From NCBI GenBank assembly GCA_031308135.1, contig JAHLJT010009419.1, positions 37,379,221-37,443,220 on the forward strand: 64,000 nt of DNA. Reading direction: 5' to 3'. This DNA is from Acheta domesticus. Lineage: Eukaryota > Arthropoda > Insecta > Orthoptera > Gryllidae. Below are positions 33,600 through 54,181 of the stretch, in pieces; position 1 is the first letter of the stretch; each line of letters starts with the position of its first letter. The notes beneath the pieces are model-generated. The model had not been told where the DNA came from. It was given only the letters and a program-made list of their open reading frames with translations, and did not search any database. Made by a program: the position numbers and the translations under genes.

Positions 33600-35276
33600 A
33601 AGGGATAGAGAGAGGGGAAAATAGAGATACAGGGAAAATGAGAGACAGGAAATGGAGAGAGACAGGAAAATAGAGAGGAAATGGGAATGGAGAGAGGACA
33701 GGAAAATAGAGAGACAGGGAAGATGGAGAGACAGGAAAATGGAGAGACAGGGAGAATGGAGAGACAGGGAAAAGGAGAGAAAGAGACAGGGAAAATGGAG
33801 AGAGAGACAGGGAAATGGAGAGAGACAGGGGAAATAGAGAGAGACAGGGGAAATAGAGAGAGACGGAAAATGGAGAGAGACAGGGAAAATGGAGAGAGAC
33901 AGGGAAAATGGAGAGAGACAGGGAAAATGGAGAGACAGGGAGAATGGAGAGACAGGGAAAATGGAGAGACAGGGAAAATGGAGAGACAGGGAAAATGGAG
34001 AGACAGGGAAAATGGAGAGACAGGGAAAATGGAGAGACAGGGAAAATGGAGAGACAGGGAAAATGGAGAGACAGGGAAAATGGAGAGACATGGAGAATGG
34101 AGAGTCAGGGAAAAGGAGAGAAAGAGACAGGGAAAATGGAGAGAGACAGGGGAAATGGAGAGAGAGACAGGGGAAATGGAGAGAGAGACAGGGGAAATGG
34201 AGAGAGAGACAGGGGAAATAGAGAGAGACAGGGAAAATGGAGAGAGAGGGAAAATGGAGAGAGACAGGGAAAATGGAGAGACAGGAAAAATAGAGAGAGA
34301 GACTGGGAAAATGGAGAGACAGGGAAAACGGAGAGAGAGACAGGGAAAACGGAGAGAGACAGGGAAAACGGAGAGACAGGGAAAACGGAGAGAGAGACAG
34401 GGAAAACGGAGAGAGAGACAGGGAAAACGGAGAGAGAGACAGGGAAAACGGAGAGAGAGACAGGGAAAACGGAGAGAGAGACAGGGAAAACGGAGAGACA
34501 GGGAAAACGGAGAGAGAGACAGGGAAAACGGAGAGAGAGACAGGGAAAACGGAGAGAGAGACAGGGAAAACGGAGAGAGAGACAGGGAAAACGGAGAGAG
34601 AGACAGGGAAACGGAGAGAGAGACAGGGAAAACGGAGAGAGAGACGGAAAACGGAGAGAGAGACAGGGGAAACGGAGAGAGAGACAGGGGAAATAGAGAG
34701 AGACAGGGGAAATGGAGAGAGACAGGGAAAATGGAGAGAGACAGGAAAAATGGAGAGTGACAGGGAAAATGGAGAGACAGGAAAAATAGAGAGAGAGACT
34801 GGGAAAATGGAGAGACAGGGAAAACGGAGAGAGAGACAGGGAAAACGGAGAGAGACAGGGAAAACGGAGAGACAGGGAAAACGGAGAGAGAGACAGGGAA
34901 AACGGAGAGAGAGACAGGGAAAACGGAGAGAGAGACAGGGAAAACGGAGAGAGAGACAGGGAAAACGGAGAGAGAGACAGGGAAAACGGGAGAGAGAGAC
35001 AGGGAAAACGGAGAGAGAGACAGGGAAAACGGAGAGAGAGACAGGGAAAACGGAGAGAGAGACAGGGAAAACGGAGAGAGAGACAGGGAAAACGGAGAGA
35101 GAGACAGGGAAACGGAGAGAGAGACAGGGAAAACGGAGAGAGAGACAGGGAAAACGGAGAGAGAGAGACAGGGAAAACAGAGAGAGAGGGAAAATAGAGA
35201 TACAGGGAAAATAGAGATACAGGGAAAATAGAGATACAGGGAAAATAGAGATACAGGGAAAATGGAGAGAGACAGG
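33600..35276. repeat. Purine-rich minisatellite, units of about 17-21 bp
   Basis: About 1.7 kb of tandem units: ACAGGGAAAATGGAGAG (17 bp) and ACAGGGAAAACGGAGAGAGAG (21 bp), plus GGGGAAAT variants. Homogeneous sub-blocks indicate local expansions (33930-34090 for the 17-mer; 34320-34610 and 34820-35150 for the 21-mer). Because the units lack stops in several frames, it yields very long artefactual open frames on both strands. It extends past a MITE as diverged purine-rich sequence at 35453-35880. Confidence 0.95.
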
Positions 35277-35452
35277 TAGAGGCGTATCTAGGTATTCAAG
35301 CGCCCATGGCAAGCATAGAATTTGCGCCCCTGTCGGGATACTTCAAATTAGGGGTGTTGTTATTTGTTTTAACGGTTATACTCTATGTAGCGCCCCCTGT
35401 GTGTGGCACCCATGGCACGTGCCATGTCTGCCATACCGTAGATACGCCATTG
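35277..35452. mobile_element. 176-bp hAT-like MITE inside the minisatellite
   Basis: Ends TAGAGGCGTATCTAGGTA and the complement of CAATGGCGTATCTACGGTA form an imperfect terminal inverted repeat. Both sides carry GAGACAGG (35269-35276 and 35453-35460), an 8-bp duplication as expected for hAT. Because that octamer also belongs to the minisatellite unit, the duplication alone is weaker evidence than usual. No coding capacity. Confidence 0.7.
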
Positions 35453-35880
35453 GAGACAGGGAAAATGGAGAGAGAGGGCAAACAGAGCGAGAGGGAAATA
35501 GAGAAAGAGAGGGAAACAGAACGGGAAAAGACAGAGTGGGGAAAAAGTCACAGAGGGAAGAAGAAACACAGAGGGGAAGAAGACACAGAAGGGAAGAAGA
35601 GACATAGAGGGGGAAAAGAGGCGTAGAGAGGGAATAGAGACTCGGAGGGGGCCAAGCTACACGGAGGGGGCCAAGAGACACGGAAGGGAAAAAAAACACG
35701 GAAGGGAAAAATAGACACGGAAGGGAAAAAGAGACACAGAAAGGCAAAAGAGAGACTGATGGGAAGAGACAGAGAGTGGGGAAAATGAGAGAGGGAGGAA
35801 AAGACTGAGGGGGAAATAGAGACATGAGAAAAAAGAGAGAAGGAAAAAGAGAGTGGGGAAAGAAAGAGAGAGAGGGAGAG
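35453..35880. repeat. Diverged purine-rich repeat
   Basis: Continuation of the minisatellite with degenerate units such as GACACGGAAGGGAAAAA and AGAGGGGGCCAAG. Only purine richness and short-period similarity remain. Confidence 0.7.
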
Positions 35881-36639
35881 GAATATTTCCTCAATTATTT
35901 CTTCTGCGGCAGCAACGCGTCGGGTACCAGCTAGTTTATAATATGAATAAATTATTCATATTTTATATTGTATATTTTATATTTATATTGTAAAAAAATG
36001 TAATTTTGATAACTGAAGATGTCTTAGTTCGTACTTTCTAGTGTGAAATGTAGATATCTATGTAATTTTAGGAATTAAAGAGAGAACAACGATAGAATAA
36101 TACGCTTAACTACGAAAACACTAAAATCATGATGAATTTATGTTATTTCTACACATCAAAATATATGATTTAGAATTGATTTATTTCCGGTAGAAAAAAA
36201 TTGAACTTTCATATTAAATTTTAGTCATAGATACATGCGTTCAATTTATATGTTATTATGTATAACATTGTTCCTTTCTTTGCTACAGAATTCTTGCCCG
36301 GTGTAAACTTTGTTTCGGTAACTTCAGTTGTCGAAGAGCAAGTTCGGCCTTTCTGCATCGTCAAAAGCTTCTCGTTTTTATATGAGCATTTTTAATTTTT
36401 TTTAAATTTATTCAGCCGAACTACGATATCTCATGAAAGTTTTCGTATAAAGAATGGCAATTAATAGAGCATTGATAACCGAACTAGAGGTCAGTAAATT
36501 CTCCCAAGAATCAGAGCGCACTACAAAAATATCGTGCCGCGCCGCTTTACTCACGAGTTTATATCGAAAGTACACATGGCGGGTTTCTAAACGCATGGCC
36601 AGAAAACCGTGGTGGTAGATCAGCATGCACTTCCTCGCC

Positions 36640-37900
36640 CGTATTTTGACGCAAAATAATGCGAAAAGTACTCAAATTTTCGAAAAATTGTACATGACCT
36701 TATTTCAAAATCTATCTTTAAGGAGCAGATTTCATTAAGGAAAAATCTATTTTCGTAATTGTAGTTGTAGGGAAGACGCCAAAAAAGTGTTGAACTTTTG
36801 CAAATTTCGAAAACTCAGAATTTTTAGCGAACGTTAGACCTGAACCATTTTCTTAAACGTTCTTCACACTACCCAACAACAAAATTGAATTATCATTGTT
36901 TTTATAACTAAAGAAAATATTATGTAATGTACAAATTTGTAGTCGCTAATAACCATAGCTGTTGATGCGACTTAAAATAAACAAATTTAAAAAAAAATTG
37001 AATCAAAAACGATGAAGCCATTTTTATTAAATTTTGAAAATATCCACCCCAGGGGCAAATGTCCCCTCAAAATTAATACATCGGTTTTAAATTCAAGGGA
37101 CCGCGGCATCAGTCAGATCGATTGAGGAATATCAATTTTAGATAAAATCGGCTGAACGGTTTAGCCGTTAGCGACAGGGCCATCTTTAGGCACAGGCAGA
37201 CGAGGCTCGTGCCTCAGGGCCCCCATGATCAAAGGGCCCCCACAGATAATAAAAAATATATAACAAAAGTGAACTAGCGTACGAAACTACGTAAAGTACC
37301 ATTGACAAATGCTTAGTTTGTTTTTTACTTAGATCTTATTATGTAAATATTGCTTGTGTTGTTTTTTAATCATATTTTATTATGTTAATATTGTTAGAGT
37401 TATTAGTAAAATATTACTATAGAAAATACAGAGATTAAAGATACTATTTAATTCCGTTAATCTAATTTTTTTACAAATCCTTCCTTACCTTAAAAAGAGG
37501 AATCAAAATGCTTATTAACTGTGTAATATTCAATTTTTAATAACTTATGATCGCCAGAAAGTAATTTGTTGAACTAAGAATTAGGGGCCCCGAAATCTCT
37601 GAGTGCCTCGGGTACTTTCAAACCCAAAGACGGCTCTGGTTAGCGACGTTCACAGACGGACGGACAGACGTTTGGCCTCATTCGATTTTTCGGTGTCAAA
37701 GACCCACAAAACATGGGTTCTGGCTTCATCACTTGTTAAAAGATTTTTTCCCCTAAATTTAGCAACTGGATTTATCTACTTTTTCGCTACCCGGGCCCTG
37801 TAATAAGAGCCCTGCAATAAGTTTTCTGTCGAAAATTCGCCTTTATTCTTGCAGTATTACATGACTTTCTCTCTACTACTAAGCGCTGCTACTAATTCCT
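36640..37900 (+). repeat. Modular AT-rich dispersed repeat, block 5
   Basis: A forward copy from AATGCGAAAAGTACTCAAAT (36658) through AAAATCGGCTGAACGGTTTAG (37144) to GTTCACAGACGGACGGACAG (37648), TTTAGCAACTGGATTTATC and TTGCAGTATTACATGACTTTC. It is interrupted by the 464-bp hAT MITE at 37175-37638. The two halves join cleanly when it is removed. Confidence 0.75.
37175..37638. mobile_element. 464-bp hAT MITE with perfect 8-bp target duplication
   Basis: Starts CAGGGCCATCTTTAGGCAC and ends with the complement of CAGAGCCGTCTTTGGG. Sub-terminally it has GTGCCTCAGGGCCCCC and GGGGCCCCGA...GTGCCTCGGG. It is flanked on both sides by GTTAGCGA (37167-37174 and 37639-37646). It is an AT-rich, non-coding interior. 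The insertion lies inside the gttagcga-cgttcacagacgg box of the dispersed repeat, so the empty site is known from the other copies. Confidence 0.88.
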
Positions 37901-38374
37901 AATAAAGACAAAATAATTTATCACGTAGTAAATCCATGTATTAAAAAACTCATCCATGGCCCCAGGAGAAACGTACCAAAATTATCGTGTCAGACGTGTT
38001 AATTTTCTGTTAACAACAATATGAAGAGGACGCTACAAGAAAATTACCAACTTACTCTCATTTTATCAAAACCAGTTTCTTGAATTAAATTTAAGACAGT
38101 CCATACAGTATTTAAAATAAAGCTCGTCATGTTTGTTTTTCCCCACTTTTTTGAGCACGTAATTAACTTCAGTAGAAAATAATAAATATTTCTTCTGGTG
38201 GCTTAGGCGGAAACCCCCCTCCGCCACCGGGGAGGGTGTCTTAGGGTTTCCGCCCCCCTCCCTCGGAGCCAATGATTTATATTAAAACATTCAGCTTTTG
38301 CTAATTTTTTATACTAATGAAAATCATCAAAAGATTCAATTGTTTACTTATAAATATTTACTGTAAGCGAGCAA

Positions 38375-38490
38375 ATAAGAATACATTTTAAATTTAGCAT
38401 AAATGAAAAAATTTTTAAAAGAAAACATCAAGGCGGCTGGACATACCTGTAGCCCCCCTTCCCCTACATGGTGCGCCTCAGATTTGACAA
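38375..38490. repeat. Dispersed repeat R4, copy 1
   Basis: Similar to 48450-48590 in SGK3 intron 9: AATTTA-CATAAATGAAAAA, AAGGCGGCTGGACA, ACCTGTAGCCCCCC-TCCCC. The TTTC tract starts directly after it, as though the tract grew from the 3' end of this element. Confidence 0.5.
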
Positions 38491-38496
38491 CTTTTT

Positions 38497-39143
<647 letters not shown>

Positions 39144-40271
39144 CAGACTAATAAATGATTTTCGTATTTTGGTTCTCAAGTAGCACTTGCTGACGCTTTC
39201 TCGAACAGTGGACCCGGTGTGATTTCATTTGGGTACTGTCATGTCGAGTCCTGAAAGTTGATTTATTTTGAAGGAATAAATAATAAAAGGGATCCATTAG
39301 AAACATTGCTTTGTCAGTTTTGTTTCAACTTGATTGTACTTGAATCTTGGGTGCTCAATATTCGTCTCAAATCAGTCATCTCCACCTTCCCACACTTTGC
39401 CAATGACAACTAAGTAGTGGCCTTACGAGTTCCCGACACGACCCAATTCACTTCGTGCTTCGTATGACCACGCGCTAGCGTAACGTCAGATCCAGCAATC
39501 AGCTGCGGACGGTGACGTGATTCAAGGCTGGGTTGATGCAGTACTTGGTACATGCAGTAGGAAGAACGAATGGGGAAATTATGAAGGTATTGGAGAATGT
39601 ATTTCAGAGCGTGCCAGCACTATTGTAGTGTCACATCGAAATTATAAAACGGACTTCAAATTTCTTCAAATACAATGAGATAGTCCCTTCGACAAAACTT
39701 GAGAGGTATTGTTCCATCTATATATTTCAACTTTTTCATTGTCTTCTGACATTTCGTTAAAGTTTTTCAATAACAGCTTTCGAGTTTGCATGTTTTGCAA
39801 AATATTATTAGATATAACTCGTTAAATGAACGTTATACTTTGGAATGCAGAAAATGGTAACTGTGGTATTCTTCAAAATTTCATGATAATGCATTAACAA
39901 ATGATTATACATATAAAAATACTAACCATTATTAATTTTTTTTATTGGTTAAAATTGTTAAAAACAGAAAAGCTGAAGAAAATTTGGAATCACCCATTTG
40001 GTTTGCATGTTTTGTAACCTATTTGGTTCCAATTGTCAAGTTAAAATAGTGATCAAGAATATAGCTAGGCAAATCAATTATTAGATAATTACCAGTTTAT
40101 ATTAAACTCGTTTTTTCTGAATATTCTTGCATATTTACAATGCAGTTTTAAATAAGTTACAATATTATCATACCTATATTAGTTTTAAAATGTTTGTTAA
40201 AAGAAATAATTAGTCCATTAGTCTAGCTCAAAGTTACATGCTTCAAGGGTATTTACCTCTGTCCTGACCCG
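39144..40271. other. Gene-free stretch upstream of SGK3
   Basis: Mostly AT-rich, with a moderate-GC part at 39400-39560. No open frame or terminal repeat could be supported. It probably includes SGK3 upstream regulatory DNA. Confidence 0.3.
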
Positions 40272-40327
40272 TATAAAAGGTTCCAAGAATCTTGTCACAG
40301 GCAGTCGATATACCTGTAGTGTTATCA
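40272..40327 (+). promoter_or_regulatory. Candidate TATA promoter and 5'UTR exon of SGK3
   Basis: TATAAAAG at 40272-40279 is followed about 22-30 bases later by TCACAGGCAGTCG, a plausible initiator. A donor-like CA|GTAAGA lies at 40327/40328. The first coding exon has an AG at 40719-40720 just ahead of its open frame. This would give a short 5' untranslated exon and an intron of about 390 bp. It is inferred from spacing only. Confidence 0.35.
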
Positions 40328-40741
40328 GTAAGACGACAAAAGTGATAATGGAAAGATAACAGTTTTTTTATTGAATATCTCATGTTTGAGCTGAGTGCCA
40401 TATTTTTGTGTGTCAGTTATTGAGGGACAATAGTTTTAGTACAAATATTATTACAAATTTCTGCTTTTTGTTAAAAATTGTGTCTATATTTCATGATCTT
40501 TTTTGTTTACTTATAAATTATTTTCAATAATGATTGTTTAACCTTTTAAATACGTGTGTACTTGTGATATTCTTATCCATTTTGGCAAAAGGAAAGTTGA
40601 TCACACAAGTATCTTGGGCACATATGAAGCATGAAAATGATGAATAATTCTGATGTAAAATCGTCAGATCAAACTAATACTCAAACAATGATCAAATCTT
40701 TGAAGTGTGTGATTAGCTAGTACTATTTCTGCAAAAGAATT

Positions 40742-48842
<8,101 letters not shown>

Positions 48843-51110
48843 AATAATTATTATAAGTTTGTAAGATAAATGTCAAAAAGCCAAAAAGGAAGATTTCTTC
48901 AGTCGTTGTAAATTAAAGTCTGATTTTTAGTGGATGCAGGTTCTCTGATGGTTTTCTGATATATTTAAGATCTTGTTGCATCTTCCATTAATAATTATTA
49001 CATTTGTTGCTGAAGATATGTGTATTATATAAACATGACGTTGACGTTATATTAAAATATGTTTATTGTGCTTCTGGAGCCACTTCACATTTCAGTGACC
49101 ATTATCTTGTGTAGTCACTTGAATGACATATTTACTTAAATATTATTCCTATATTGAAGATAAAAGATATTATTTAATAAGTTAATTTTATTGTTATTAA
49201 AAAAATCAGTTTCTTAAATTCAATTAATTTAGTAGTCACCAATTTTCATTTATCTTGTATATGTAATTTTTATGGTAAAACATTTTTGCTAACAGACACA
49301 CTGTGAATGATCCATAACTTTTACAGAATCAAAGTGGAACAGTATTCTTCAAAGATATCTATTGCAAGAAAGGTTAAAATGATCATGCTTGTATCTTCAT
49401 TTCTTTTCTTGTAAGTGCTTAGGCCCAATATAAATTGGTGACTTCATGTAATATATGTTATACTCTTCAGCAATGCTCTGTGATCAAAATACAATAAATA
49501 TGTAAAGTTTGCAAATAAATAACATTCCAGTGGTCTTTAAAGGTGTTGTATAAATAAAATTGTTTGAATACAATCTAAATAATGACCAACTCTGACTAGA
49601 TCTCTTGATGCATCTTTTTATGCATGAAATGCCATACATATGCCTTCTGTTAATATTACTGCTATTTATTTTTGTTTTGTTTATGATTTGTATTTTAGTG
49701 TGTTTGTAATAGTATTGTGTGATTTTTACAAAAAATTGCAACTGGCATTTACCTTGTTGTGTACCTGCGGATGTGATTTTGTGGTTTACTTTTGCTGCAT
49801 ATCTTTGTATTTACGCGTTTTATGAACCTTGTTCATTATACGTATGCAATCCATTGAAATATTTAAATCAGAAAGCTTAGTTTGTTACACAAAAATTCTG
49901 ATATATTTTGTACCATTTTGAAACTATTTTTATGTTTATCAAAGTGTAAAGGTGTGACTCTTGAGGAAAGATAGAAATTATTGCCCAATGGCTTCATGAA
50001 TTTTGAAGTCTGTCTTCTAATTAGCATATCTTTATTTGTGTAGAATAGAAATTTGGTTCCAAATTAATTCAGAAAAAGAAAATGTTGCTGAGAATTTTTG
50101 CTATTTGAAAATATTTAGTTCATAGGCATTTCTGTGCAATGTGATAGCTTTTTATTGGACTTCATTGGGGTGTGAAAGAACTTTCATTCGATTTGAAATA
50201 TTTTAGATGCCCTTTAAACATAATTTTTAATCCCAAGGCTGTGATGTCAGTATGCAAAAATTGAAAGTTCTTATAGACATTGGTAAACTAGGCCATTTCA
50301 ATTGCATTTAAAATTAACATTATTTATATAGTACCTACGTAATTTATGGAGAAAATGTTAAATGACATTTAAGTGCAATACAACTTTTTTTTTTCATATA
50401 GTAAAATCTTTAAAAAACTATTCCTAGAAGTAAATGATAAATCACAATGAATTTTAAGGAAATTAGAGGAGAGTAATATATTTGTAATTGTGAATTTGAC
50501 AACTAGGGAAGTACTATTAAATTTAATATTTTAGTTTTAAAGAATGATGTAAGAAATTAAATGATGCCATGAATAAACTTGTCAAAAAATTAATTGTGCC
50601 ATAAAATAAGAGAAATATTAAAAATTGAAAAATTAATTCACCTTGTTGGTATCTTGTTTTCATTTTTTTAATGTTATCTTTGTGATCTAGATTTTCATAA
50701 TTTTGTATGGTATTATCATAGAACAACATCAGCTATTCATCCATGGTAATAACTAAAACTTTTCAACATTCCTGAACTGTTTGTAAACTAATTTGCCTAT
50801 AGTTTATTAGATGCATAACTTGCCAGGTTTTTATTCCTTATTTGCAAATGCATTCATTGACTCAAGTCATTTATTTTGAAGATTTTAATAGTATTGTAAA
50901 ATGAGAGATTGTATTTCACATTCTATTTTTCTATGTGTAAATGTTAATATTTTTATATGTGTGTTGTAAGAGAACTTTATATGAATCAAAATATTGCTAC
51001 AAAGTGCCTTGTCTATTTGTCAGTTTATTGTGATAATGTTAGTTACCTTATTATAAAGGTCTAAAATTGAATAAAATACTTCATGAAATATTTATTGGAA
51101 AACATTTTTT
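48843..51110 (+). other. SGK3 3' untranslated and downstream region
   Basis: AT-rich and without coding frames. Candidate polyadenylation signals AATAAA occur near 49490 and 51064-51070. How far the transcript extends cannot be told from sequence. Confidence 0.4.
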
Positions 51111-51595
51111 ATTGCAAAATAAATGCTGGGTGTATATTTTCCCCCGAGTGGTTGTTGTAGTTATGGACTGGAAACAATGATAAAAGTATTATTGAAGGTT
51201 GAAATTCTGTAATTTTCTTTCAATTTATTCCTATTGGAACTGTTTTGTTTACTTCCTGAAAGGGAAGTAACTAATTTTGTATGCTTTACATGTTTTACTA
51301 CTTGAACGGATTTCCACTCTCCAAAAATGTTATCAGTAACAATTTCATCACACACAGGATATTTAATGGCTCTTTTATTACAGAATGGGATTTTGAATAT
51401 GCTGTACTGTCATTGAAGTATGTAGAAAAAGCAGGTACACCAATGTAAACAACAATTTATTGAGCATTTGTTTATAATACCATATTCAACTTACATTCAC
51501 ATTCACATTGTAGAAAACAGTTTGCAGCACAGTCCACTATGCACACACATTATCTTGATCCTCCAGCTCACTATATATGTATGTATGATTATGTG

Positions 51596-51665
51596 GCAAG
51601 TCAGAATAGCTAGCCGAGATCAAAGGAAATAGAAAACTAATGCGGGAAAGTCTGTGCCATTCTGT
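51596..51665 (-). repeat. Fragment of the modular dispersed repeat
   Basis: GGCAAGTCAGAATAGCTAGCC...GGGAAAGTCTGTGCCATTCT then GTAGCACCACT is the complement of the start of block 4 (31071-31165). Only this terminal piece is present. Confidence 0.7.
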
Positions 51666-52856
51666 AGCACCACTGCCCAAGAGGTTTTGCCTACCAAGAG
51701 AGAAACAAAGCTGATTTTTCCATAAATAATATTATTTGTGATAGAAATTAAACATATTATAATATAAGTAATGTACCTGATCAACCTTTTTGTGTAGGGT
51801 AACAAGAAAAAATGGCTATGGCTATAAGCTTGCTACAATTTACTTAATATTATAGTGTAGTCAATGAGTAATTTTGCGTTGCAAAAGATGTAGATGATTT
51901 TATTTTGTTTATATTGTTGTAAGTAAGAAAACCCCAATTTTTCCACCTCAAAATACTTAGTGACTTTGGTGTCCGGAAAAAAAAAAGGACAGTTTTTTTT
52001 TGTTTTTGAGTAATATTTTTTTAACTGTTGATCTTGGTGCAAAAATAGTTATGTACAATTGTAAAGGTCATAAAATTCTCTACAAATTAACTGTATAAAT
52101 TATTTCTCTGAAGCAAATAGTAACAGAGCTACGAGATTATAAAATTTCACTAAATTTTCCTTTTTATTCTGAAGTTGCACAAAATCACTAATGTTGAATT
52201 TTCGAATTCTTAAGGTTATTATGAATAAAAAGCGATTAATTACTAATGATTTTAATATTCTTACTGAGGTTAAACTCGCGTTTGAAGTTCAGGTAAGAGT
52301 GACAATAGGCCTATGGGTCATTCCATATTAAATCAACACAGTCATTTTACATCACCATCTCAGATTCAGATGAAATTTGACACTTAGGTAGTATGACTGA
52401 AGAATAAGAAAACAACTTTTTTGAGTAAAATATCTCCATGGAGATGGGGTGCACCCGCTTGTGAAATACAGTCATGTAAAATTTTACAAAATTGGGTTCC
52501 CGAAAATTTTAAAATTGATGTAGAACCTCTCCAAATTAAAGTAGAGAGCTGGAACAAGTTTTTCAGCTTTCTTTATGGCCTTTTTTATGATATACAACTC
52601 GATAGGGGTTGGGTTAAAAAAGTTTTTCAAATTTAAATTTAAAATTTTGAGTTTGAGAAAAAAAACAAAAGAGTACTATATGTATAGGGTATAATATGAG
52701 AGTATAACAAGAGAGAATATGAAACATGATACCTTCTAGAAGTGTACTTGAATAATATGTATTAGTAAAAGAAAGATTTCAACTGGAAGATTAAAGTCTT
52801 CAATTACAGATGCCCACCACAAATGTGCTAAGAGAAGTGCAGAATTAGTGTTAGAT

Positions 52857-53114
52857 CTGGGGAGGATCCAGCCAATGGTTTTTTTTAGGGGGGGGGCATC
52901 ATAGAATGTTAAATAATAAATATATTTGTTATTACATTATATATTTTGTGGTGTATATGTGATATTATACTACATGATTTTTTAAATAATTACATAATTT
53001 GAACATAAATCAATATGTAAATAAGTTTTGCTAAATAAAGAAGGTACCAAATGTTTTTCTTTCAGCCTTTTGAGAGGCCCATGCTCATGGCCCCCTGCCC
53101 TGGATCCGCCACTG
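52857..53114. mobile_element. 258-bp hAT-like MITE
   Basis: The left end CTGGGGAGGATCCAG pairs with the complement of the right end, CAGTGGCGGATCCAGGGCAG. Inside each end is a G-rich run (GGGGGGGGGC; complement of GGCCCCCTG). The flanks TGTTAGAT and GGCCAGAT agree at 5 of 8 positions, compatible with a decayed 8-bp duplication. It is non-coding. Confidence 0.6.
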
Positions 53115-53405
53115 GGCCAGATACTGTATTACTGTATTAATACTGTACCATACTGTACTGTACTGACGCGATAATAAAGAATGGACAGATGCCAAGTCTT
53201 GTGATTACGCGTCTGTTAGTGCATTTTGAAGACTATAAGAAGTTACAGTCTTGATGATACGAGCGGATTCCGTCATCGGATGTCAGACAAAGAGTGTCTA
53301 CTAACCAAATGAAAAGTGTATATGCAGAAAATGTGAAAGACAATGTGAGCATTATTGCACCACACGAACGAAACACGAACGACAAAATTGCAAAAATGAA
53401 TCATC

Positions 53406-53634
53406 CTGGCCTCCATTTTACCTGGAATGCGAAAAGTGTTGAGAAACATTTTGAAAGTGGTACAAGTGGCAATTTTCAACAGTAAACAACCCAAAAAATC
53501 GCTATGAAGGTGTAGAAGATGCAATGTTTAAAATAAATGCTTCACATAACTGTTTCAATATCTTATAACGAGGTGGAGTATCTGACTGCATTTAAAATTC
53601 CCACTTATATTGTGACGCAAATTGGTATCGGGAT
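53406..53634. repeat. Dispersed repeat R1, copy 2
   Basis: Second copy of 26491-26726 in the same orientation, with about a quarter of positions differing by eye. It lies upstream of the LRR gene. Confidence 0.65.
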
Positions 53635-54181
53635 CTCATTGGCTGAAGTCAGATACAGAGAGTATGCGTCAGTCGACGTGAATTTCGACCTTTTGTATAA
53701 TCGATTGCATATCGACAAAATTTCGATTTTTGCATGTGCTTTGATTTTAGTGATTTCTATGTCGTGCAGTATTCTTGTTTAAAAACCGAAATCTAGGTTC
53801 TTTATATTTATATGACATACTTCATTTTCCACTTTTCAACTTCGATAGAACCCAATTTATTACTTTTTTATGTGAAGTTATGAATTTTAATTGTTTGGTA
53901 AAATGATTCGCCAATGTGTATTTTCCATAGTTATGGAACTGTAGTTCTTACGATTAGGTAGGTTATTTGGAATAATTTGGAAATAATCAATACGTCTAGT
54001 TCTCCTACTAAAAATAGTAGTTATATTTTTATACTTTGTGGTATTGCCCTAAAATTGTGAATTGTTGTTGTGGTGATTTCAGTCTTTTGTACTGATGACA
54101 TTTTAACATTGTTTTAATGCTTGTAAATACAATAAGGCCTATTTTTCAGGTTGTGAAGTTGTCATTTTATTGGATATTAGA

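Larger units (their letters stand above)
33117..35934 (+). mobile_element. Helitron-like element carrying a minisatellite
   Basis: The left part (33146-33205) has the same TTATAACT-AAGAAC, CAATTTTAATTATCTC and GTTGGATTCATCTC boxes as 30930-31010. The right end reads GCAGCAACGCGTCGGGTACC then AGCTAG, followed by T (35931-35935), matching the CTAG|T 3' ends of insect Helitrons. No target duplication is expected for this class. The interior is nearly all minisatellite, as in microsatellite-bearing non-autonomous Helitrons. The 5' terminus is not precisely placed and no Rep/helicase is present. Confidence 0.45.

Noticed and set aside
33600..35276. Possible CRISPR-like regular array
   Set aside because: Units are directly tandem with no unique spacers, the context is eukaryotic, and no cas genes exist.
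33681..35312. Open frames of up to 619 codons on both strands (ERDRENGE-type and FPCLSLRFP-type repeats)
   Set aside because: They are translations of the 17/21-bp minisatellite, which lacks stop codons in several frames; both strands are equally open.
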